Part shown: positions 1-6,299 of the stretch, in pieces
Position numbering within the stretch: the first letter of the stretch is position 1
Layout of the letters: each line of letters starts with the position of its first letter
NCBI GenBank assembly: GCA_018882825.1
Contig: VERC01000099.1
Span: forward strand, 1-8,197
Origin: Acidimicrobiia bacterium
GTDB taxonomy: Bacteria > Actinomycetota > Acidimicrobiia > Acidimicrobiales > Acidimicrobilacustridaceae
Reading direction: 5' to 3'
Length of the DNA stretch: 8,197 nucleotides
Notes under the pieces: model-generated
What the model saw: only the letters and a program-made list of their open reading frames with translations
Databases searched by the model: none
Told to the model about the DNA's origin: nothing
Position numbers and translations under genes: made by a program

Positions 1-45
1 CTCCTGAACCGGGCCCGCTCGCCGACTGCCATCGTCGTCGGGTGA
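1..45 (+). other. Possible C-terminal tail of an upstream gene (unresolved)
   Basis: Frame 1 is open from the window edge to a TGA at 43-45 and would end in LLNRARSPTAIVVG. That is plausible for a protein C-terminus but too short to recognise. Two alternatives cannot be excluded. Frame 3 is open to a TGA at 66-68. On the minus strand an ATG at 32-30 reads MAVGERARFR out of the window, which would make the neighbour divergent from the gene at 65. The assignment is a guess and needs the flanking sequence. Confidence 0.2.
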
Positions 46-49
46 CGCC

Positions 50-55
50 TACGCT
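50..55 (+). promoter_or_regulatory. Predicted -10 box of the DMFase-like gene
   Basis: TACGCT lies 9 nt before the GTG at 65. It matches the TA-S-S-C-T box found before menG, menD, menH and menE, although there the spacing is 6 nt. The 12-mer TACGCTGCCGGC at 50-61 is repeated exactly at 5484-5495 in front of menH. No purine-rich ribosome binding site lies between the box and the start. Transcription would begin within a few bases of the GTG, giving a leaderless or nearly leaderless mRNA. No convincing -35 hexamer is visible. Confidence 0.5.
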
Positions 56-64
56 GCCGGCCCG

Positions 65-1696
65 GTGACGCTGCTCCGAACCCCCCGACTGACCCCTCGC
101 GCCGTGGCCGGGCTGGCCGGACTCGTCGTGATCGTCCTCGCCACTTCCCTGCTGCTCGTCGACCGGGCGGTCGGCTCGTCGGGCCCGGATGCCGGGGGCG
201 CGACCGGCGCCACGACACCGTCGACGTCGAAGAAGGGCTCGGGCGATCCGTGGGACGCCTACCGCGCACCCGGATGGATCGCCGCCGAGAACGAACGACC
301 CGGAACCACCGAGTGGTTCATCCCCGACGACCGGTCGGTGTGGTCGCGCATCGAGGGCTACGCCGACGCCACCAGCATCGACGTCGGCGAATCGGTCACG
401 CTGCGCGTGTCGACCGGGGCACCGTCGTGGCAGGTCTCGGCCTACCGCATCGGGTACTACGGAGGGAACGGCGGTCGGCGCGTCTGGCGCAGTGATCCCC
501 AACCCGGCGTGAAACAGCCCGCACCCTCGATCGACCGCATCACCCGCACGGCCTCGGCGGGCTGGGCCCCGTCACTGACGATCCGGACCGATCCGGACTG
601 GCCGCCGGGGCAGTACTTGCTGCGTCTGGAGAGCAGCGACGGTGGCGCCCCCTTCGTGCCGTTGGTGGTGCGCGACGACGCCAGTCGCTCCGACCTGTTG
701 GTACAGAGCGCCGTCACCACCTGGCAGGCGTACAACGCGTGGGGTGGGGCGTCGATCTACACCGGCACTTCGGGACGAGCCGACGTCGTCAGTTTCGATC
801 GCCCCTACACCGGCAACGGCAGCGGCGAGTTCCTCGGGCGCGAGTACGAGATGATCTTCTTCATCGAACGACTCGGTCTCGACGTGTCGTACTGGACGAA
901 CATCGACCTGCACCTGCGCGGGGATCGGGCACTCAACCACCGCGCCATCGTGATTCCCGGGCACGACGAGTACTACACGGTCGAGATGCGTCGGAACCTC
1001 GAAGCGGCCCGGGACGCCGGAGTCAACATCGGGTTCTTCGGGGCCAACAACGTCTACCGACGCATCCGACTCGAGGACTCGCCCACCGGTCCGGCCCGTC
1101 TGGAGGTCAACTACCGCGACGCCCGCCGTGATCCCCTGTTCGGGAAGGACGACGCCCGGGTGACGGCCTCGTTCCGCGACGCGCCGGCCGCCGATCCGGA
1201 GAGTTCGCTCACCGGTTCGTACTACGAGTGCAATCCGGTCTCCGCCGACTGGATCGTGGGCGACGCGTCGATGTGGATGTTCGAGGGTTCGGGATTCCGC
1301 AACGGCGACCGGGTGCCGAAGATGGTGGGCAACGAGTACGACCGGGTGACCCAGGGCGTCCCGACCCCCGCCAACATCCAGGTGCTCTCGCACTCGCCGG
1401 TGACGTGCAAGGGAAAGCAGTCGTTCGCCAACTCGACGTGGTATTCGGCGCCCAGCGGGGCCGGCGTGTTCACCGCCGGGACGTTCGGATGGTCCCCGCG
1501 CATGATCACCCCGTGTCCGGAGGGCTCCACCGATCCCGACTGCAAGCTCCAGATCGTCACCGGGAACATCCTCCGAGCCTTCGCCGCCGGACCGGCCGGT
1601 GCCGCCCATCCCAGCGTCTCCAACCTGGCCCGCTTCTCGATTCCGGCACCGCGGGTGACCACGCCGTCGACTCCGGCCACCACACCGACCCGGTGA
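65..1696 (+). CDS. Membrane-anchored or secreted N,N-dimethylformamidase beta-subunit-like protein
   Basis: 543 residues from a GTG start. Residues 1-13 carry several arginines and 14-32 form one hydrophobic segment, so this is a signal anchor or signal peptide. A Ser/Thr/Gly-rich linker follows (about 38-60). Residues about 90-205 look like an Ig-like beta domain. From about 210 the sequence resembles the C-terminal domain of the N,N-dimethylformamidase large subunit: AYNAWGG (222-228), VVSFDRPY (241-248), LGLDVSYWTNIDLHL (270-284), PGHDEYYTVEMRR (298-310) and GFFGANNVYRRIR (323-335). All four cysteines (389, 448, 484, 493) are in the C-terminal third, fitting disulfides in an exported protein. 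The C-terminus is Thr/Pro-rich. Characterised dimethylformamidases are iron hydrolases with a small partner subunit; none is encoded here. Family membership is fairly safe. The substrate is unknown and true dimethylformamidase activity should not be assumed. A hairpin follows directly, so it is probably transcribed alone. Confidence 0.82.
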   Translation: MTLLRTPRLTPRAVAGLAGLVVIVLATSLLLVDRAVGSSGPDAGGATGATTPSTSKKGSGDPWDAYRAPGWIAAENERPGTTEWFIPDDRSVWSRIEGYADATSIDVGESVTLRVSTGAPSWQVSAYRIGYYGGNGGRRVWRSDPQPGVKQPAPSIDRITRTASAGWAPSLTIRTDPDWPPGQYLLRLESSDGGAPFVPLVVRDDASRSDLLVQSAVTTWQAYNAWGGASIYTGTSGRADVVSFDRPYTGNGSGEFLGREYEMIFFIERLGLDVSYWTNIDLHLRGDRALNHRAIVIPGHDEYYTVEMRRNLEAARDAGVNIGFFGANNVYRRIRLEDSPTGPARLEVNYRDARRDPLFGKDDARVTASFRDAPAADPESSLTGSYYECNPVSADWIVGDASMWMFEGSGFRNGDRVPKMVGNEYDRVTQGVPTPANIQVLSHSPVTCKGKQSFANSTWYSAPSGAGVFTAGTFGWSPRMITPCPEGSTDPDCKLQIVTGNILRAFAAGPAGAAHPSVSNLARFSIPAPRVTTPSTPATTPTR

Positions 1697-1700
1697 GTGG

Positions 1701-1727
1701 CGCTCCCGTCGTCAGCGGGCGGGAGCG
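1701..1727 (+). terminator. Hairpin between the DMFase-like gene and menG
   Basis: CGCTCCCG (1701-1708) and CGGGAGCG (1720-1727) are a perfect 8-bp inverted repeat. In RNA a U-G and a C-G pair extend the stem to 10 bp around a 7-nt loop (1711-1717). It starts 4 nt after the TGA at 1694-1696, where a terminator would sit. No T-tract follows, so it would be the U-less kind proposed for GC-rich actinobacteria. It also covers the position a -35 element of the menG promoter would occupy, so an operator role is possible. Confidence 0.5.
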
Positions 1728-1731
1728 GCCG

Positions 1732-1737
1732 TAGCCT
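1732..1737 (+). promoter_or_regulatory. Predicted -10 box of menG-menF
   Basis: TAGCCT ends 6 nt before the menG GTG at 1744. A typical start about 7 nt downstream of the box would put the first mRNA base on the G of GTG, giving a leaderless transcript. The intervening cggggg could be read as purine-rich, but it abuts the start codon and so is too close to act as a Shine-Dalgarno. The 47-bp gap holds only this box and the upstream hairpin. This promoter should drive both menG and menF. Confidence 0.6.
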
Positions 1738-1743
1738 CGGGGG

Positions 1744-2466
1744 GTGAGCATTCCCTCCACCACGCCCCGTTCCGGCGACGAACTCCCGCAGGGTGACGCC
1801 AAGGTCCGTGCGGTGCGGTCGATGTTCGACTCGATCGCTCCCCGCTACGACCTGGTGAACCGCATCATGACGTTCCGCATGGATGTCGGTTGGCGTCGGC
1901 GCACCATCCGCGAGTTGGGCCTGTCCGAGGGCTCGCGGATCGCCGATCTGGCCTGCGGTACCGGTGACCTGTGTCGGGAACTCGACCGGGCCCACATGGT
2001 GCCGTTGGGCTTCGACCTCTCGTTCGGGATGTTGGCCAACGCCCGAACGGCTGCACCGCTGGCCCAGGCCGACGCGTTGCGACTGCCGCTGCCCGACGCG
2101 TCGATCGATGGCGTCACCTGCGGCTTCGCGCTACGCAACCTCGTCGAACTCGACGGCTTCTTCGACGAGTTGGCCCGGGTCGTGCGCCCGGGAGGCCGCA
2201 TCGCGCTGCTCGACGTGGCCGAGCCCGCCAACCCCTTCCTGCGCTTCGGCCACTCGATCTACTTCGGTCGCGTCGTGCCACTGGTGGGTGGACTGCTGTC
2301 CGACCCTTCCGCCTACCGCTACCTGCCGCGGTCGGTGGAGTACCTCCCCGCTCCCGGGATCATGCTGGCTCACCTCGCCGCCGCCGGGTTCCACGACGTC
2401 GAGCGTCGACTGCTGTCCACCGGGATCGCCCAGTTGCTCACCGCCACCCGGGACGAGCGCCGGTGA
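1744..2466 (+). CDS. menG: Demethylmenaquinone methyltransferase
   Basis: 240 residues, normal for the UbiE/MenG family. It catalyses the last step of the pathway: S-adenosylmethionine-dependent C-methylation of demethylmenaquinone to menaquinone. Visible motifs are the N-terminal MFDSIAPRYDLVN (27-39) through W50, the SAM-binding loop DLACGTGDL (68-76), the acidic residue of GFDLS (D91), ADALRLPLPDAS (109-120), VVRPGGRIALLD (146-157) and the C-terminal YRYLPRSVEYLPAPG (191-205). In the first UbiE signature the usual histidine three residues before the tryptophan is an aspartate (D47). A quinone cluster containing MenA but no ubiquinone gene makes menaquinone the likely product. The start is set by the TAGCCT box 6 nt upstream. 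The stop overlaps the menF start, so the two genes are probably one transcript. Confidence 0.95.
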   Translation: MSIPSTTPRSGDELPQGDAKVRAVRSMFDSIAPRYDLVNRIMTFRMDVGWRRRTIRELGLSEGSRIADLACGTGDLCRELDRAHMVPLGFDLSFGMLANARTAAPLAQADALRLPLPDASIDGVTCGFALRNLVELDGFFDELARVVRPGGRIALLDVAEPANPFLRFGHSIYFGRVVPLVGGLLSDPSAYRYLPRSVEYLPAPGIMLAHLAAAGFHDVERRLLSTGIAQLLTATRDERR

Positions 2467-3740
2467 CCGAGCGACTGGTCGCTCGAACTCGACTCCTCGA
2501 TGTCGAACCGGACCTCGTCACCAGTTGCGGTGACGACGGCCTGCTGGTGTCCTCACCGGACCGAGGGATCCTCGGCCACGGAGCGAGCCTGCGCATCGCG
2601 CTCGATCGCGCCGCCGGCGACACGGCCCGGCGCGTGGCCGAGGTGCTCGGCCACATCGACGTCGAACGGGATCTCGACGCGCCGGGCACCGGGGCGGTGG
2701 CCCTCGGCGCGCTGCCCTTCCGCCCCGATGCGCCCGGTGAGTTGGTGGTGCCGCGGATCGTGGTGGGCCGCAACGCCGATGGTGACGCGTGGGTCACGAC
2801 GATCGCATCACCCCGGGACCAGCCCACTGCCGCCGAGGTGGATGCCGTGCTCGATCGCGCCGGATCGGTGGGTCGAGGATTCGCCCGCGATGCGGGGCTG
2901 CACGCCTCGCAGGAGGCACCCACGAGTTTCACCGTGCACCCGCTGCGCGATCCCGCCGACTGGTGCGCCGACGTCGCCGAAGTCACCCGACGCATCCGGG
3001 CCGGACACGCCGACAAGGTGGTGCTGGCCCGCGGGATCGAGATCCGCACCGACCGACCGATCCGCACCGGTTCGGTGCTGTCCCACCTGCGACGGTCGTT
3101 CCCGGGGAGCCACCTGTTCTCGATCGAGGGATTCGTGGGCGCCTCACCCGAGATGCTCGTCGAACGCGAGGGCGCCGCCGTGCGGGCCCATCCGATGGCC
3201 GGAACCGCGCCCCGCAGCGGCGACGCCGAGGCCGACGCCCGCCTCGCCGCCGCCCTGCTGGCCTCCACCAACACCCGCGACGAGCACCGTCGCACCATCG
3301 ACATGGTGCACGACACCCTCCTGCCCTGGTGTTCGTGGCTCGACGAGGACGCGGAACCACGGGTGGTCGCCGTGGCCAACGTCCAGCATCTCGCCACCCG
3401 CCTGGTCGGCCATCTCACCGATCCGACGACATCGGTGCTCGAACTCGTCGATGCCCTCCACCCCACGCCGGCGGTGGGCGGTGCGCCGCGTCAGGTCGCG
3501 CTCGACACCATCGATGAACTCGAACGACTCGACCGCGGTCGCTACGCCGGTCCGGTGGGCTGGGTGGACGGTGACGGGAACGGTCGATGGATCGTGGGCA
3601 TCCGCTCCGCCACCATCGGCGCCACCGGTGCGGTGGCCTGCGCCGGAGTGGGTGTGGTGGCCGATTCCGACCCCGAGGCCGAACTGGCCGAGACCCGGGC
3701 CAAGTTGCAGGCGATCCTCGGCGCCATCCTCAGGCCCTGA
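2463..3740 (+). CDS. menF: Isochorismate synthase
   Basis: 425 residues. It converts chorismate to isochorismate with Mg2+, the entry step of the classical menaquinone pathway. The chorismate-binding domain fills the C-terminal two thirds: KVVLAR with probable general base K185, GASPEMLV (226-233), AGTAPR (246-251), DEHRRTID (273-280) with probable metal ligand E274, HLATR (309-313), LHPTPAVGG (332-340), GRYAGPVGW (359-367), IRSA (380-383) and DSDPEAELAET (401-411) with probable second metal ligand E407. The frame stays open far upstream through menG. I chose the GTG at 2463 because the protein then has normal length and the start forms a GTGA overlap with the menG stop, indicating translational coupling. 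Salicylate synthase or a siderophore EntC-type role is possible for the family, but the men neighbours decide for MenF. It converges on menD, leaving 39 bp between the two stops. Confidence 0.93.
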   Translation: MTERLVARTRLLDVEPDLVTSCGDDGLLVSSPDRGILGHGASLRIALDRAAGDTARRVAEVLGHIDVERDLDAPGTGAVALGALPFRPDAPGELVVPRIVVGRNADGDAWVTTIASPRDQPTAAEVDAVLDRAGSVGRGFARDAGLHASQEAPTSFTVHPLRDPADWCADVAEVTRRIRAGHADKVVLARGIEIRTDRPIRTGSVLSHLRRSFPGSHLFSIEGFVGASPEMLVEREGAAVRAHPMAGTAPRSGDAEADARLAAALLASTNTRDEHRRTIDMVHDTLLPWCSWLDEDAEPRVVAVANVQHLATRLVGHLTDPTTSVLELVDALHPTPAVGGAPRQVALDTIDELERLDRGRYAGPVGWVDGDGNGRWIVGIRSATIGATGAVACAGVGVVADSDPEAELAETRAKLQAILGAILRP

Positions 3741-3770
3741 TCCCGGGTCCCTGGGCCTCGCGCCCGGATC
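3732..3770. terminator. Weak inverted repeats between convergent menF and menD
   Basis: AGGCCC (3732-3737) pairs with GGGCCT (3753-3758). Alternatively GATCCCGGG (3739-3747) pairs with CCCGGATC (3763-3770) with one bulged C. The two pairings exclude each other. There is no T-tract on either strand. The place, between two converging stops, suits a bidirectional terminator, but at this GC content such repeats arise by chance, so the call is tentative. Confidence 0.25.
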
Positions 3771-3779
3771 GGTCGGAGA

Positions 3780-5456
3780 TCAGACCGAGTCCCATCCGGC
3801 GGCGCGGGCCGCAGCGAGAGCAGCGGCGTTGAGTCGCTCGTGATCGTCGACGTTGGTCGTGCGCGACGTGCGCACGCGCACCACATGCACCCCACCGGTG
3901 GTCAACGCCGCCGCCACCGCCACCCCCACCGCCGCATCGTCGGCCGCGTCGAGCACGGGCAGACCGTGGGCGTGGGCCAGTGCACCGAGATCGACACCGT
4001 GCGGTGTGCCGAACAGGTCCTCGAAGGTCTCCGGATCCAACATCGTGGCCTGCGGCAGGAACGAGAAGATCCCGCCGCCGTCGTTGTCGATCACCACGAT
4101 GCACAGGTCGACGTCACGACGGTCCACACCGAGCAGCCCGTTGGTGTCGTGGAGGAAGGCGACGTCGCCGATCAACAGCGCCGTCGGACCGCCGGCGAGG
4201 GCGACGCCCACGGCGGTCGAGATCACACCGTCGATGCCGTTGGCACCGCGGTTGGCGTGCACGACGAGACCGCGCCTCGCCGCGCCGTACCACTCGACAT
4301 CGCGCACGGGCATCGATGACGACACCACCAACGAACCACCGTCGGGAACCGCCGCCACCACCGCCCGGGCGACGCCGGGTTCGGTCGGCCCGCCACCGCG
4401 CTCGTCGGCGGCGATCGCCGCCTCGACCGCATCGTCGGCCGAGCGCCACTGCGTCATCCACGTGTCATCGAGACGGGGCTCGACCACCGCAGCGACCGAT
4501 GCCACCCAAGCCGACGCGTCCATGTGCACGCGTCGGGTCACCACACCGTGCGGATCGTCGAGGGCGCGACGCGGATCGATGTGCACGTGGGGAACGTCCA
4601 GACCGGCCAACCACTGGTTGACCACCTTGGAGGCCGGCAACGGTCCGAAGCGCACCACCATCTCGGTGCGCAGATGCGGACCGTCGGCGCGCAGCAGCGC
4701 GTCGGCATGGGCGATCACGGGCCGATCGGGCACCCGACAGCCGCTGCGGGGATCGGCGATGACGGGCCACCCCAGACGACCGGCCAGGTCCAGCACCGCC
4801 GCGGGATCGTCGATGGCCCCGCCGGCCACGATCACCCCACGGGCCGGGAGCGGACCGGGGAGGGTGAGGGCGTCATCGGGTACGACCACGACGTGATCGT
4901 CGGCATCGGCGACGGGGAGCGGCAGTCGATCGTCGAGGAGCGGTTCGTCGAACGGGAGGTTCAACTGCACCGGGCCCGGCGCCGGACCGGTGGCCGACCG
5001 CCACACCGACCGGGCCAGCCTCCGCCACGAGTCCGCATCGGCGGGATCGGGCACCGGCGCATCGACGAAGGCGCGCACCGCCGAGCCGTACAACCCCACC
5101 TGATCGATGGTCTGCGGTGCGCCGATTCCGCGCAGTCGCGGCGGTCGATCGGCCGTGAGCACCACGAGCGCGACCCGGTCGAGATCGGCTTCGACCACCG
5201 CCGGATGGAACTCCACGGTGGCCGTGCCACTGGTGGCCACCACCGCCACCGGTCGATGCGTGGCTCGGGCCAGTCCGAGGGCCATGAACGCGCCGGATCG
5301 TTCGTCATGGTGCACGTGCACCCGCACGCGCCCGTCCTCGTGGAGGGCCACCGCCACCGGGGTGGATCGAGAACCGGGACACACGATGGCATCGGTGAGC
5401 CCCCACCGCACCCACTCGTCGACGAGCGTCGCACAGAAGGTGACATTGCCCGGCAT
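3780..5456 (-). CDS. menD: SEPHCHC synthase (2-succinyl-5-enolpyruvyl-6-hydroxy-3-cyclohexene-1-carboxylate synthase)
   Basis: 558 residues, full length for MenD. This thiamine-diphosphate enzyme decarboxylates 2-oxoglutarate and adds the succinyl-semialdehyde unit to isochorismate. The N-terminal domain has CPGSRSTP (26-33), HHDERSGAFMALGLA (49-63) with E52 as the likely cofactor-activating glutamate, and LTADRPPRLRG with GAPQTIDQ (100-119). The C-terminal cofactor domain has NRGANGIDG (402-410), GDVAFLHDTNGLL (430-442) and DNDGGGIFSFLP (457-468), the ThDP/Mg site. Small departures from the usual family motifs are GTATVEFHPA where GTAVAN-type sequence is common, and GAPQ where E. coli has GANQ. 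The ATG at 5456 sits 6 nt after a TAGGCT box and begins the normal MenD N-terminus. It is divergent from menH. M. tuberculosis MenD is inhibited by DHNA; I cannot judge whether that applies here. Confidence 0.95.
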   Translation of the reverse strand: MPGNVTFCATLVDEWVRWGLTDAIVCPGSRSTPVAVALHEDGRVRVHVHHDERSGAFMALGLARATHRPVAVVATSGTATVEFHPAVVEADLDRVALVVLTADRPPRLRGIGAPQTIDQVGLYGSAVRAFVDAPVPDPADADSWRRLARSVWRSATGPAPGPVQLNLPFDEPLLDDRLPLPVADADDHVVVVPDDALTLPGPLPARGVIVAGGAIDDPAAVLDLAGRLGWPVIADPRSGCRVPDRPVIAHADALLRADGPHLRTEMVVRFGPLPASKVVNQWLAGLDVPHVHIDPRRALDDPHGVVTRRVHMDASAWVASVAAVVEPRLDDTWMTQWRSADDAVEAAIAADERGGGPTEPGVARAVVAAVPDGGSLVVSSSMPVRDVEWYGAARRGLVVHANRGANGIDGVISTAVGVALAGGPTALLIGDVAFLHDTNGLLGVDRRDVDLCIVVIDNDGGGIFSFLPQATMLDPETFEDLFGTPHGVDLGALAHAHGLPVLDAADDAAVGVAVAAALTTGGVHVVRVRTSRTTNVDDHERLNAAALAAARAAGWDSV

Positions 5457-5462
5457 CTCCCG

Positions 5463-5468
5463 AGCCTA
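5463..5468 (-). promoter_or_regulatory. Predicted -10 box of menD
   Basis: On the minus strand TAGGCT is followed by 6 nt (cgggag) and the menD ATG at 5456. GGGAG resembles a Shine-Dalgarno core but abuts the ATG, which is too close to work as one. A leaderless start fits better. Confidence 0.6.
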
Positions 5469-5483
5469 CGGTCCTGTGGCCCG

Positions 5484-5489
5484 TACGCT
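5484..5489 (+). promoter_or_regulatory. Predicted -10 box of menH
   Basis: TACGCT followed by 6 nt (gccggc) and the GTG at 5496. No ribosome binding site is present. The box decides between this GTG and the long open frame upstream, which is only antisense to menD. Confidence 0.6.
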
Positions 5490-5495
5490 GCCGGC

Positions 5496-6287
5496 GTGCC
5501 CGATCGACTGCACACCGAGTGGTTGGCGCCCTCGACCGACGACGCCGCGCCGTTCATCCTCCTGCACGGATTCACCCAGACACTGCACGCCTGGGGTCCG
5601 TTCGCCGACCATCTGGCCGACCACCGGGCCGACCACCGGGCCGACCGACGCGGTGTGCTGGGCGTCGACCTCCCCGGACATGGCGACTCGACCGAGGTGG
5701 AGGTCGATCTGGCCGGCACCGCCGAACTGCTGGCCGCATCGATCCCGCCGGGCATCGTCGTCGGTTACTCGATGGGTGGGCGGGTGGCCCTGCACCTGAC
5801 CCTGCGCCATCCCGAGGTCGTCACCGGTCTCGTCCTGCTCAGCACCACAGCCGGGATCGACGACGCCGACGATCGTGCCGAGCGTCGCGCCGACGACGAA
5901 CGACTGGCCGATCACATCGAGACGGTCGGGGTCGACACGTTCCTCGTCGAATGGCTGGCCCGACCACTGTTCGCCGGCCTCGATCCCGATCGAGCCGGAC
6001 TCGACGCCCGTCGCGCCAACACGGCGGCGGGTCTGGCCTCGTCACTGAGACTGTGCGGCACCGGCACCCAGACCCCGCTGTGGGACGAACTCCCCCGCAT
6101 CACCTGCCCGACACTGGTCGTGGTCGGTGCCCGAGACCCCAAGTTCCGATCGCTGGGTGAACGGCTGTGCCACTCCATCGGCGCCCATGCCGCGTTGACG
6201 GTGATCGCCGACGCCGGTCACAACGCTCCCCTGGAACGCCCGGCGGAGACGGCGACGGCGATCGCCGCACACATCGAGCGGTGGTGA
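5496..6287 (+). CDS. menH: SHCHC synthase (alpha/beta hydrolase MenH)
   Basis: 263 residues. It removes pyruvate from the MenD product SEPHCHC to give 2-succinyl-6-hydroxy-2,4-cyclohexadiene-1-carboxylate. It has the alpha/beta-hydrolase fold with LHGFTQ (23-28, oxyanion loop), DLPGHGDS (58-65), nucleophile elbow GYSMGGR (S92), GARDPKF (D214) and DAGHN (H242), the Ser-Asp-His triad. MenH-typical features beyond the fold are FLVEWLARPLF (149-159), the GTGTQ-P-LW stretch (188-196) and the DPKF sequence. The loop before DLPGHG is lengthened by a tetrapeptide repeat (residues 37-52). The frame is open far upstream, but the GTG at 5496 is supported by the box 6 nt before it and by normal length. 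Generic alpha/beta hydrolases can look similar; the cluster makes MenH the clear call. It converges on menA, with 12 bp between them. Confidence 0.92.
   Translation: MPDRLHTEWLAPSTDDAAPFILLHGFTQTLHAWGPFADHLADHRADHRADRRGVLGVDLPGHGDSTEVEVDLAGTAELLAASIPPGIVVGYSMGGRVALHLTLRHPEVVTGLVLLSTTAGIDDADDRAERRADDERLADHIETVGVDTFLVEWLARPLFAGLDPDRAGLDARRANTAAGLASSLRLCGTGTQTPLWDELPRITCPTLVVVGARDPKFRSLGERLCHSIGAHAALTVIADAGHNAPLERPAETATAIAAHIERW
5604..5651 (+). repeat. 12-bp tandem repeat inside menH
   Basis: Four consecutive 12-nt units start with gccgacc: gccgaccatctg, gccgaccaccgg, gccgaccaccgg and gccgaccgacgc. Units two and three are identical and the outer two are diverged. They encode ADHL-ADHR-ADHR-ADRR (residues 37-52). 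The unit length is a multiple of three, so gain or loss of a unit keeps the frame. The region lies between the oxyanion loop and DLPGHG, where length can vary without touching the active site. Confidence 0.85.
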
Positions 6288-6299
6288 GATCCGGTCGCG

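Larger units (their letters stand above)
5457..5495. promoter_or_regulatory. 39-bp divergent menD/menH promoter region
   Basis: Only 39 bp separate the menD ATG from the menH GTG, and both -10 boxes lie inside it, with 15 bp between them. TACGG (5467-5471) and CCGTA (5481-5485) form a 5-bp inverted repeat with a 9-nt spacer centred between the boxes and overlapping both. The upstream promoter regions must overlap each other and the opposite gene, so polymerase can hardly occupy both at once. The symmetry may merely reflect two similar promoters back to back, or may be a shared operator. Confidence 0.5.

Noticed and set aside
572..1609. Long open frame on the minus strand (345 codons) inside the DMFase-like gene
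   Set aside because: Arginine-, histidine- and glycine-rich translation with no recognisable motif. It is fully antisense to a gene with clear family motifs, and long antisense frames are expected at this GC content.
65..1696. Calling the first gene a true N,N-dimethylformamidase
   Set aside because: Only the fold and several motifs are shared. The export signal, the absent small subunit and unproven active-site residues do not support the specific activity.
1971..2462. The in-frame extension upstream of menF into menG
   Set aside because: The extension is an arginine-rich shadow of menG. The GTG overlapping the menG stop gives a normal isochorismate synthase length.
2500..3843. 447-codon plus-strand frame over menF
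   Set aside because: Proline-, serine- and cysteine-rich shadow in a different frame from the chorismate-binding motifs; not a gene.
3840..3960. GC-rich short-repeat tract (ccgccaccgccaccccc-like) near the menD 3' end, considered as a repeat element
   Set aside because: It is alanine-, glycine- and valine-rich codons of the MenD C-terminus read from the other strand. There is no true unit periodicity.
4524..5495. The in-frame extension upstream of menH, which would give a 587-residue protein
   Set aside because: The extra part is antisense to menD, low in complexity and matches nothing. Starting at the GTG at 5496 gives a normal MenH length with a promoter box directly upstream.
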